From Bipolaris cookei (lineage: Eukaryota; Ascomycota; Dothideomycetes; Pleosporales; Pleosporaceae), in NCBI GenBank assembly GCA_002286855.1, contig NRSV01000023.1, forward strand, positions 359,754-423,753: a stretch of 64,000 bases of DNA, in the 5' to 3' direction. How positions within the stretch are numbered: the first letter of the stretch is position 1; every line of letters starts with the position of its first letter. Below are positions 1 to 10,102 of this stretch, piece after piece. A model generated the notes under the pieces. It saw only the letters and a list, made by a program, of their open reading frames with translations, was not told the origin of the DNA and did not search any database. A program made the position numbers and the translations under genes.

Positions 1-69
1 ACCATAGCAGCTAGAGAGGGCTCACCTGCTCGCAACCACCACCCGGGCCATAAGAGGTCATCCACCAAC

Positions 70-3000
70 ATGCGTGATGCCGAAGAAATCGCAGAGACCA
101 ACAGGAGAGAAGATGCAGTTCACCAACTCGCTCGACGCCTCACTGTCCAGAGTCAGCAATCCTCGTCACAAGCAAACCCTTTCAACGCACCCCCCAACTC
201 GTATCTGGATCCCAATGGGGAAAACTTCAACGCTCGTGCCTGGACAAAAGCTATGCTCAACCTGCAACTCTCAGACGAGAATGCTGCACCCATCCGAACC
301 GCTGGTATTGCCTTCCGCGATCTCAACGTCCATGGTTTCGGTACCGACGCAGATTTCCAAAAGAGTGTTGGTAATATTTGGCTCGAAGTAGTCAGCCTCT
401 ACAAAAAAATCAGAGGCGATAAGGGTCGCAAGATCAACATTCTACGAAACTTGGATGGCCTAGTAGAGGCGGGTGAGATGCTGGTTGTTCTGGGTCCCCC
501 TGGATCCGGTTGCTCGACCTTTTTGAAAACCATTACTGGCGAGACAGACGGTTTCTTCGTCAACGAAAACTCCAAGATTAACTACCAGGGTAAGTTTGCA
601 ATGGATCAATTGTACCACCACCTTCTCTCTTTTTGCTCACAACCATCAGGCATCAGCACAGAGCTCATGAACAAGGACTACCGCGGCGAAACCATCTACA
701 CAGCCGAAGTCGATGTTCACTTCCCCATGATGACTGTCGGGGAAACCCTCTACTTTGCTGCTCAAGCTCGTCGCCCAAGACACATCCCAGGTGGCGTCAA
801 CGTGCAAACATACGCTGAGCACCAGCGCGACGTCATCATGGCTTTGTACGGCATTTCCCATACCATCAACACACGTGTTGGCAATGACTTTCTCCGTGGT
901 ATCTCTGGTGGAGAGCGCAAGCGTGTCACTATTGCTGAAGCATCCCTCATCCGAGCACCATTGCAAGCATGGGACAATTCAACCAGAGGCCTTGACTCTG
1001 CAAACGCCATCGAGTTCTGCAAAACCCTCCGCATGGAGAGTGAGATTAATGGCACCACTGCCTGCGTCGCCATTTACCAAGCCCCTCAGTCTGCGTACGA
1101 TCTTTTTGACAAGGCCCTTGTCCTCTATGAGGGTCGTCAAATCTACTTTGGCAAGACGACAGAAGCCAAGGATTACTTTATCAGCATGGGTTTCCATTGC
1201 CCAGACCGCCAGACTGACGCCGATTTCCTGACATCCATGACCAGCCCCTTAGAGCGCATTGTCCGCCAAGGATTCGAGGACCGCGTCCCACGCACTCCTG
1301 ATGAGTTTGCACAGCGCTGGCTCGAGTCTCCTGAGCGAGCAGCCCTGCTTCGAGACATTGAGGCCTACGAGCAAAAATACCCCATTGGTGGTGAGGCCAG
1401 CCAGCGCTTCAAGGAGTCCCGCCAGCTTCAAAAGGCAAAAGGCCAACGCGAGGCATCGCCTTATACACTCATCTATTTGGACCAAGTCAAGCTTTGCCTG
1501 TGGAGAGGCTTCATCCGATTAAAGTCTGACCCCACCATCACCTTGACCCAGATTATTGCAAACTCGATCGTAGCTTTAATCATCTCTTCCGTCTTCTACA
1601 ACATGCAGCCTACAACATCAAGTTTCTATTCTCGGTCAGCTCTGCTCTTCTTCGCCATCCTAATGAACGCTTTTGGTTCCGCTCTTGAGATTCTGACGCT
1701 CTATGCACAACGTCCTATCGTTGAGAAGCATTCGCGCTACGCCCTTTACCACCCATCTGCCGAAGCCTTTGCCAGTATGTTGACGGACATGCCTTACAAG
1801 ATCATCAATGCTATTACGACTAATTTGGTCTTGTACTTTATGACCAATCTCCGAAGGGAACCTGGCAACTACTTCTTCTTCGTCCTCATCTCCTTTACGC
1901 TCACCCTCACAATGTCCATGTTCTTCCGGTCTATTGCCGCTTTGTCCCGCTCCCTAGTGCAGGCTTTGGCGCCCGCTGCCATACTCATTCTCGGTCTTGT
2001 CATGTATACCGGTTTCGCTATCCCTCCGGGCTACATGCGGGGTTGGGCCAAGTGGATCCATCGCATCAACCCTGTCAGCTATGGCTTCGAAGCACTCATG
2101 GTCAACGAGTTCCACAACAGGCGATTCGAATGCACAAATTACATTCCTACCAGCACTGGCATTGCCGGCATTAGCGCCTACAGCGGTATATCCGGTCCAC
2201 AGCGAGCTTGCCAGGCTATTGGATCCGTTCCTGGGCTGCCATACGTCGAGGGAGACGCCTACATTAACTCATCTTTCAATTACTACGCCAAGAATAAATG
2301 GCGCAACTTTGGAATTCTGTGGGCGTTCATGATCGCTCTTATGTTGATCTATCTTGTTGCTACGGAATACATCACCTCTAAGAAATCCAAGGGTGAAGTT
2401 CTTGTTTTCCGTCGCGGCCACAAGTTCCCCGCTCCCAAGAGCAAGTCACAAGACGACCTCGAAGCTGCTGATCCTGGTCGCAGCGTTATCGCGCAGAATA
2501 ACAACTCGGAAGATATCGCCATCATCGAACGCCAGACTGCCATCTTCCAATGGGAGGACGTATGCTACGATATCACGATCAAAGGGGAGCCTCGCCGCAT
2601 TCTCGACCACGTCGATGGATGGGTTAAACCAGGTACTTTGACTGCGCTCATGGGTGTGTCAGGTGCTGGCAAAACAACTCTTCTGGACTGCTTGGCTACG
2701 CGCACAACTATGGGTGTAATTACAGGTCAAATGCTGGTAGACGGTCGGCCCCGTGATGATTCCTTCCAGCGCAAAACTGGTGAGTCTTTGTCTGTAGCTG
2801 ATCATCTACTGCTTTGTCAGAAAAAAACCCCCGCTAACTCGATACCAGGTTATGCCCAGCAGCAGGATCTCCATCTGTCCACCTCGACCGTTCGTGAAGC
2901 CCTCACTTTCTCTGCTGTCTTACGTCAGCCAGCGCACGTATCCCGTGAAGAAAAGGTTCAATACGTCGAAGAGGTTATCAAGCTTCTGGAAATGACCGAA

Positions 3001-4795
3001 TATGCTGATGCAGTCGTTGGTGTGCCTGGTGAAGGTCTCAATGTCGAGCAGCGAAAGCGCCTTACCATTGGCGTGGAACTAGCTGCTAAGCCTGCCCTTC
3101 TTCTCTTTTTGGACGAACCTACCTCTGGACTCGACTCTCAAACTTCTTGGGCTATCTTGGATCTCCTTGACAAGCTGAAGAAGAACGGTCAGGCTATTCT
3201 CTGCACCATTCATCAACCTAGTGCCATGTTGTTCCAACGTTTCGACCGTCTCTTGTTCTTGGCCCGTGGCGGAAGAACCGTCTACTATGGAGATGTCGGC
3301 GAGAACTCGCGTATCCTTGTTGACTATTTTATCCGCAACGGAGGCCCTTCTTGCCCCCCTGATGCCAACCCGGCCGAGTGGATGTTGGAAGTCATTGGCG
3401 CTGCTCCTGGTTCGCATACCGACGTTGACTGGCACCAGACATGGCGCAACTCCCCAGAGTATGCCGCAGTCAAGCGCCATCTCGCTGAGCTCAAGTCGGA
3501 ACGCGGCCAGGCCCAGGCTCTTCAGCGTACCTTGTCGGCACAGAAACGAGAGGACAAGGCTGCCTACCGCGAGTTTGCCGCACCATTCATGGTCCAACTC
3601 CGTGAGACAACCGTTCGTGTCTTTCAACAATACTGGCGCAGCCCTTCGTACATCTACTCCAAGATCTTCCTCTGTGTTGTTTCGGGCCTCTTTATCGGCT
3701 TCTCGCTCTACAAGATGCCTAACACCCAAACCGGTCTCCAGAATCAAATGTTTGGTATCTTCATGTTGATGACCATCTTCGGTCAATTGCTCCAGCAGAT
3801 TATGCCTCACTTTGTCACCCAGCGCGCCTTGTATGAGGTTCGCGAGCGACCCAGCAAGGCCTATTCTTGGAAGGCTTTCATGTTGTCCAATATTTTCGTC
3901 GAACTTCCGTGGAACTCGCTCATGGCTGTGCTCATGTTCTTCTGCTGGTATTATCCTATTGGCCTCTACCAGAATGCCGAATTGACCGACAAAGTCCACC
4001 TCCGCGGTTTCCAGGTATTCCTTTTCGTCTGGATGTTCTTGCTCTTCACCTCGACCTTCACGCACATGATCATTGCCGGTGTCGAGACTGCCGAGACTGG
4101 CGGCAACCTCGCCAACCTGATGTTCTCGCTCTGCCTCATTTTCTGTGGTGTCCTCGCTCAGCCTTCGACATTTCCTCGTTTCTGGATCTTCATGTACCGT
4201 ATTTCACCTTTTACATACATGGTGTCTGGTCTACTGTCTGGCGGTCTCGCCAACAGTCGCGTACAGTGTGCCCAAAACGAACTTATTCACTTCCAACCAG
4301 CTGAAGGCCAGACCTGCGGCGAATACATGAAGCCCTGGATTGAAATTAATGGTGGCTATATGGCCAATGCAAACGACACCACTGACTGCAACTTCTGTGC
4401 CATCTCAGATACCAACATTTTCCTTAGAAGCGTCTCATCTGACTACAAAGACCTCTGGCGTAACTTTGGGTAAGTCAACTGTATACCAACATTTTATAAA
4501 AACATTATTGACTTGTACTTGAAGTATCCTCTGGGTCTACATCATCTTCAACATCGGCGCCGCCCTCGTCCTCTACTACCTCGTCCGTATGCCCAAGCCC
4601 AAGAAGCAGAAGGAGAAGAAGCAACAGGCTGGAGCCAATAACCAGACAGCACCCAATGAGCCTTTACCTGCTGGCAACAGCTACAACTCCGACTCTGGTC
4701 GCCAGGGCGAGAAGGAAGACAATGCTCGCTACGCTTCCATAACTGGAACCAGCACACCCCAAATACAACCCAAGGAACTGTCGGAGAAGGTATAA
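70..4795 (+). CDS. PDR-type (ABCG) multidrug ABC transporter
   Basis: This is a full-length pleiotropic drug resistance ABC transporter, predicted 1,513 residues, exons 70-589, 650-2779, 2849-4469 and 4525-4795. The family exports xenobiotics, fungicides or own metabolites across the plasma membrane using ATP. The layout is (NBD-TMD)x2. The N-terminal NBD has the degenerate Walker A GPPGSGCST (about residue 142; Cys replaces the catalytic Lys, as is usual in PDR pumps), signature SGGERKR (about 258) and D-loop TRGLDSA. The C-terminal NBD has a canonical Walker A GVSGAGKTTL (about 841), a degenerate signature NVEQRKR (about 947) and Walker B FLDEPTSGLDS. Each NBD is followed by a six-span membrane domain (about 457-750 and 1147-1460). 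Introns 1 (60 nt) and 2 (69 nt) are multiples of three without stops, so an unspliced frame reads through. No upstream in-frame stop exists before the window edge, so an earlier exon cannot be excluded, though the length matches CDR1-like pumps. Confidence 0.95.
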
Positions 4796-5228
4796 ATTGC
4801 CTCTTCTCTTGTCACGTAGTGTTTTTTGTGCTCTTACATTTAAGATTTCATGTTTCTAATTTGGCTTGTTTAACAATGCCTTTGTTTTCGCAAGCTATAT
4901 TTTATTTTATCAACACTTAGATTTGCTGTCAACTCGGAAAGTTGAAGCTTCGAGCAACATGCTTTTACAAGTAGAATGTATAGCAATACGGTACAATGCA
5001 AAAGTAATACTAAGTTATTCTGCTTGGTAACTGATATGATGACTGTCATGATTGAATTGATATTTGTCTGTTGCTAACGGGTTGACGTTTGAGTTGCGGT
5101 CCAGGATGCGGTCCAGGATGACGACGCATGGTTCATAGGCATCATTTCGCGCTAGTGGACCCTCAACGCGTTCGCGTCTCTAACGCTGTGACGTTTCTAC
5201 TTGTCGATTGCTCGCCACCCGTTGCACC
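4796..5228. other. Intergenic region between ABC pump and disordered protein
   Basis: This 433-bp stretch holds the 3' flank of the ABC transporter and the 5' flank of the next gene. A short near-direct repeat of GGTCCAGGATG is visible around 5098-5119. I see no coding sequence or RNA gene. Confidence 0.5.
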
Positions 5229-7447
5229 ATGACGCCTCGCACGCGAACCAGCAATCGAGAGGCCGATTTCAAAGTGTATTACTCGAACAAAGTACCGCAG
5301 CAAATACACTTTCCGCATAGGAGCAAGATGGTGCGCCGCCGCTCCACACCCGTACGCAATGACCAGGAGAAGCGACAAATGGTGTTTCTGCCAGATGAGA
5401 TGAGGAGGCAGACGATAGGCGTTGTTAGCGACTCGGATGATAGCGACGGGGACGTTTATACGGATACAGAGGAGGATGCGGAGGAGAAAACTACGGACAA
5501 GTCGAAGCAGAAGGGCAGGAAGCGAGGTATTGGTATCATGCATGAAGAGCAAGATAGCGAACACGACGATAACATTGCACATGAACCTAAGCGTCAATGC
5601 AAAACTGCGTCGTCAAAGAGCCATCGTCGTACACAGCGCGTTCAGGGCATATCTGACAATGAGGCGAACAAGATGGATAGAGAGCGCGTACTGAGAAGGC
5701 AGTCAACCATGACGCAATTGGTAGATGGGCGAAAACCTCTGCCAGGGGTTGAAGAGCCTGGTTTTAAGCCTATCAAGAAGACACCACGATTGAGTTGGGG
5801 AGGCAAGGGCAAAAGTGACAAGAGAAGCAGGGATCAGAAGCAACGGACTCTGACACAGATGGTGCTTGGAACGCGTCCGCTAGAGATAATGTCAGATGAC
5901 GATATGGATGAGGCGCTTAGCAGTATTGAAGCCGAAGATAAAGACAGCCATGCTTATGGCCATGCTGTAGCACGGCGACTCGCACAACAAGGCTTGTATC
6001 AGATAGGAGACAATGATGACGCGGAGGGGACTACGGAAAAAGCTAACGAAGACGCAAAACCATTGTTGATTGAAGAAAAGGAGCATCATTTTACGGCAGA
6101 CTCTCAAGACGTGACCAGGTCTGTATCGCAATCAGTAGAACATGATTGTGACGACAGCTATAAGCCAACGCAATTCATTGAGGCTCCTTCCAGGAGATCA
6201 GGCAGAGCGACCCGACGGAATACGGCAGCACAGGCCCCAAAAGTAGGAGAAGCCTCATCTATCCCATGCAAATCGGAGAGGTCGGCCAAGGCCCGATTCA
6301 GTCTCCTGTCTACCCCCGAGAAGCGACGAATTTGTGAGATACCATCTTCTCAATCACCAGCAGACTCGCCGCTGTCTACCCAATTCACACCTCACAAGCT
6401 GAATCAGTCACCGCTAAAGCAATGCGCGACAAACTCTAGCAACAGTGCTGTAGAAACCCCGTCAAAGCGGAAGCAAGTGAGTTTTAAGATGCCGCCTAAG
6501 ACTTCCATACCTCCACCAAAATTGAGGAGATTTGAGAGCACCATCCAGGACTCCGAAGATGAAGATGACGATGCCATTGAAGAAGATGCGCCTCTGCTTA
6601 AACGGGCTAAGCAAGGGTTTAACGAGGATGTGGGACTCACGACGCCGGGTAAAAGCGTTGGTGCGAATACTCAGGCTATGCTTGATCAAATCGATCGCGT
6701 GTGTGCCAAGGCCAACGACATCGGTGATACAGTCTCGTCAGAGTCATTGCCCGAATCAGACAGTCTTCCTGTTCTCCAAGGCCACAAAGAGCCCTCACCC
6801 GAATTAGGAGACCTTCATAAGCAACCGTATAATCAAAGCGAGTGGGTTATTCAAAAGGATCATCTAGCTTACCACGATGAGCCAACTTGGATTAAGCAAG
6901 AGCCTGGAAGCGAGGATGAAGACGGCGAGAATTCTGCAAGGTTACCCTCTATCTCAGTAAGACTTCCGCGTGAAGAAATATTAGTTGAGAGCGACAAGGC
7001 TGGGAGTACTGGAGCTGAGCTACCTACACAAACCAAGCAGCTTCATTCGACACCATCGATTCTCGAATCAAACGTCAAGGACACCTTCCCTTCTACGCCT
7101 ATGGCTATGCCTGAAGATTCTTCTGATGAGGAGATTTCACTCAAAAAAGAGCCAAGTCCATCACATTCGGACAGGCGACCTTCCCTGCAGTCTGTATCAG
7201 CCGGCATGCATCAATCCACGGACTTTGACGGCGAATTTGTCCAGGTCCCCCGTTCCCCATCTCCACAGCACAAGACTCAAGAATCTCATTCAAGCAAGGC
7301 AGAGCAACAGCTACAGGACGAATGGCTCTCGTACTCGCAGTATGTGAATGCACGGCCTTCTAAATCATCAAACCTGGGTGTCATACCCGACGCATCTAGC
7401 TACAACGCCACGCCGCTACCATCTATAAACACCGTACAACCGCTACT

Positions 7448-7480
<33 letters not shown>

Positions 7481-7841
7481 GCAACACCATCCATCAGGCT
7501 ACCGTCCCAGCCAAGCGACCACCGTCGACGAGATAACGCAGCGCACACCTCATACCAAGCGAACCCAGCATTTCTCAAGCACACACACTACTCCTCACCG
7601 CATCGCTAGCTCCCAGCCTCTCTTTATTTCGCCGGGCAAGCCCCCTCCCCTTTTCATCCCAAGCAGTTTCCCCAGCCCGGGGAAAGTAGATGCTGCAATC
7701 GAGGAGTGGAGTAGTCCTATAGTGAGTACGACACAAGGTGCGCATTACAGGAGTAGCCAATGGGCGAGTCTGGATAATTTTAGTATTCCGCTTCCGCCGC
7801 CGGCGCTTGGTGAGGGGGAAGATGATGAGGATGAGGAGTAG
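5229..7841 (+). CDS. Large disordered acidic protein, probably nuclear, function unknown
   Basis: This intronless frame encodes about 870 residues. The open frame extends a few codons upstream to a TTG, but the first ATG is at 5229. I do not recognise a catalytic or folded domain. Most of the protein is low complexity: acidic Ser/Asp/Glu patches (DSDDSDGD near residue 75), basic clusters that could act as nuclear localisation signals (KPKRQCK-like, KRKQ), many Ser-Pro/Thr-Pro sites, a glutamine tract encoded by CAA repeats at about 7449-7484, and an acidic C-terminus. Two related short motifs, STMTQLV and RTLTQMV, recur about 60 residues apart. Two consensus SUMO-type sites (IKQE, LKKE) lie in acidic context. 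These traits suggest a chromatin- or transcription-associated protein, but that is inference. Confidence 0.75.
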
Positions 7842-8088
7842 TGGGGTGGAAAGCGATAAGGGGAACTGGTTAGAAAGGTGGTTTAGAGAAATAATAAAGT
7901 GATAGCCAATGAAGTATTGACTTGGTGTATAATTGTGTCATAGCTACACTTAACCCAGGAAGAGCTGGAACATGAATTGGTTGCCATCCAGAAGAGTAAG
8001 ATCGGAAATCAAAATCTAAGTTTCATTGAAGGGAAGAGAAAAAAAGGGACTACAAAAAAACCCCACATCTTGCCTATATCTTACCCCT

Positions 8089-9585
8089 TTATACCGTATG
8101 CGGCGTAAAAATCAAGTCACACCGATCATGCCTCGACCGATACCCATTCGCCTCAAACGGCTCCATAGCCTGCGGCGTCGTCTCCGGCGCCAGAGTAATC
8201 TTGAAGGCCCGAATCGTCGCCACAAGAATAAGCCTCATCTGATACGTCGCCATGTTGCCTCCCGGACACCTTCTCGCCCCCACCCCAAACGGCACAACCA
8301 ACTTCCTCCTCTCCGCACTAAACTTGTCATCCTCATCCATCCAGCGCAGCGGGTTATACGCATCGAAATCCGGAAACAGATCTGGGCGCTGGCGACTCAT
8401 TGAGAGCGATTGCGTAGTTACTACTGTGCCGGCGGGGAGGTAGTAGCCCAGGACTTCGAGACCGCCTTTGGGGACAAGACGGCTTCCTGTGAGTGCGACA
8501 GGGGGACGGAAGCGTAGGCCTTCTTTTACGCATGCGTCGAGGAGCTTGAGGTTGTCGAGGTCTTCGTAGCCGTCGTGCGCGATGAGTTCTTTGTGGAGCA
8601 TCTTTTGGAGCTGCTGGTTCTTGGCGAGTTCGTAGTAGATGAAGGCTAAGGCTGACGACGTGGTTTCCGTGGCTGCGAGGACCTGGCCGGCCATTTCGGC
8701 GCCGAGTTCTGGGCTGGACCAGGAGGATTGGCTGGGGTATTTGGCGGTGGGGTCAGTGAAGAGGCTGTGGACGTTTGTGTCGGAAGAAGTGGTGGTTGGA
8801 GGGGTTTGGGCGGCTTGCTTGCAGAGGGCTTCGCCGAGGGAGAAGAGCTTGTCGCTGGATTGGACGCGGAAGCGGGCATGGGGGAAGATCGGGGCGTATT
8901 GGAGCCACTCGAAGAGCCAGGAGGGGAGGCAGAGACGCCAGACGACGAGGAAGTTGTATTCGCCGACTACGCGGGGGAAGTCCTTTGTGTCAAGGTCGAC
9001 GGCAGAGCCGCCCATGATGATTTGAGAGTTTTTGAGCGTGCAGATGCGGAGGTGGTGAACAATATCTTCGGACTTTGTGCCGTTGGATGCGCCGAGGTCT
9101 CGTACCATGTCCTCGATTATGTTGACGAAGGATTGGTGGGACGCCTTGAGGTTCTTGGTTGTTGTTGCGATCATGACTGGATGGCGTCGTTGGCGTGCGA
9201 TGTCGTGTTGGGGATAGGTGACTGTCCAGTCGTGGCCGCCGACACGTAGAGCACGGATCGAGGTTGGTGATGTATCCAGGTCCTTCCTGATAAAGATCTT
9301 TTCCACGGACTCTGGATCATTCAGAATTACCAGGTTGGGGGCGATTCGGACGATGGGGCCGTATTGTGCCATGAGTTTATCTGCTTCCAAGGAGAGCCTG
9401 CCGTGCCATCTCTGCCATCGAATCCAGAGAGTGGTTGCAGAGGATATCCAGGGCCCTGGGATACTTCGCAGAGTATGGATATGAGCATTGTAGATCATTT
9501 TTGCCGCCTGGTAGACGACAAGAGAGAGCAACGCCACTGACAAGACACTCCACAGTGACGTGCTGTGGATGACAGTGTCCAGCAT
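8089..9585 (-). CDS. Cytochrome P450 monooxygenase, membrane anchored
   Basis: This single-exon gene encodes about 498 residues, the usual length for a microsomal fungal P450. The open frame runs eight codons upstream to a GTG; the first ATG is at 9585. An N-terminal hydrophobic anchor (WSVLSVALLSLVVYQAA) is followed by the proline hinge SIPGPW. The I-helix oxygen-binding region reads AATETTS, the K-helix ExxR is EGLR, the meander region contains YNPLRWMD, and the heme-binding loop is FGVGARRCPGG with the axial Cys. It should therefore be an active NADPH-P450-reductase-dependent monooxygenase of the ER. It resembles pisatin-demethylase-like catabolic or secondary-metabolism P450s, but the substrate cannot be read from sequence. 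The ABC pump lies nearby, yet there is no biosynthetic core enzyme to make a cluster convincing. Confidence 0.93.
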   Translation of the reverse strand: MLDTVIHSTSLWSVLSVALLSLVVYQAAKMIYNAHIHTLRSIPGPWISSATTLWIRWQRWHGRLSLEADKLMAQYGPIVRIAPNLVILNDPESVEKIFIRKDLDTSPTSIRALRVGGHDWTVTYPQHDIARQRRHPVMIATTTKNLKASHQSFVNIIEDMVRDLGASNGTKSEDIVHHLRICTLKNSQIIMGGSAVDLDTKDFPRVVGEYNFLVVWRLCLPSWLFEWLQYAPIFPHARFRVQSSDKLFSLGEALCKQAAQTPPTTTSSDTNVHSLFTDPTAKYPSQSSWSSPELGAEMAGQVLAATETTSSALAFIYYELAKNQQLQKMLHKELIAHDGYEDLDNLKLLDACVKEGLRFRPPVALTGSRLVPKGGLEVLGYYLPAGTVVTTQSLSMSRQRPDLFPDFDAYNPLRWMDEDDKFSAERRKLVVPFGVGARRCPGGNMATYQMRLILVATIRAFKITLAPETTPQAMEPFEANGYRSRHDRCDLIFTPHTV

Positions 9586-9925
9586 CTTGGAGATGAAGTG
9601 GTGTATCACTCAAGGAAAACTGGCCACGTCGGCGATTGAAATAAAAAGACGATGGATTGAGTACAAAGAAGCTCTTGATATAATATTTGGAGGAACTGAG
9701 TGCCCATTCCAGTACTGAAGAGTATTCAATACTTATACCTCGCAGAAACAAACACCCCATGGCACAACCCCTCTTGGGGTCCCCTTGAGCCCGAAGAATA
9801 GAGCCGACTGTACTTTAAAAGACGAAAAGAAACCCCAGCAGTGTTTCCATGCTCCTCCTTCCAGTTACGAATGTCTTCCTTGCAGTTTCACTACGTACAA
9901 TCGGACCGTTCTTAACAACATCCAC
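9586..9925. other. 5' flank of the P450 gene
   Basis: This stretch holds the presumed promoter of the P450 gene, which reads leftward, and a boundary to the repeat-rich block. I see no supported gene. Confidence 0.4.
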
Positions 9926-10102
9926 ACATGGGCAAAACGGTTTTTTGGAAAACAAGTTAAGCAGAAGTTAGCGTACCAAATTCATTTTTAGCCAATCAAA
10001 CAGAGGTTTTCAACAACAAAATTTCCTCTGATTGGTAGAACCAAAATTTGGTACGCTAACTTCTGCTTAACCTGTTTTCTAAAAAACCCGTTTTGCCCAT
10101 GT
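9926..10102. mobile_element. 177-bp foldback (MITE-like) element
   Basis: The two halves are long imperfect inverted repeats. The left arm begins ACATGGGCAAAACGG and includes GTTAAGCAGAAGTTAGCGTACC; the right arm ends with the complement, GGTACGCTAACTTCTGCTTAACC through CCGTTTTGCCCATGT. The arms are roughly 80 nt each and meet around CCAATCAAACAGAGG/CCTCTGATTGG. There is no coding capacity. No clear target-site duplication is visible at the outermost bases. It could be a miniature inverted-repeat transposable element or solo foldback derived from a DNA transposon. Confidence 0.7.

Noticed and set aside
3079..4065. 328-codon frame on the minus strand
   Set aside because: Antisense shadow of the ABC transporter; no domain, and composition reflects the codon bias of the opposite strand.
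8728..9249. 173-codon plus-strand frame over the P450 gene
   Set aside because: Antisense shadow of the P450.
7842..9585. P450 plus ABC pump as a biosynthetic cluster
   Set aside because: There is no polyketide synthase, NRPS, terpene cyclase or other backbone enzyme within the window near them.
8089..9609. P450 start at 9609 (GTG)
   Set aside because: Non-ATG codon; ATG at 9585 leaves the membrane anchor intact, and fungal nuclear genes normally initiate at ATG.
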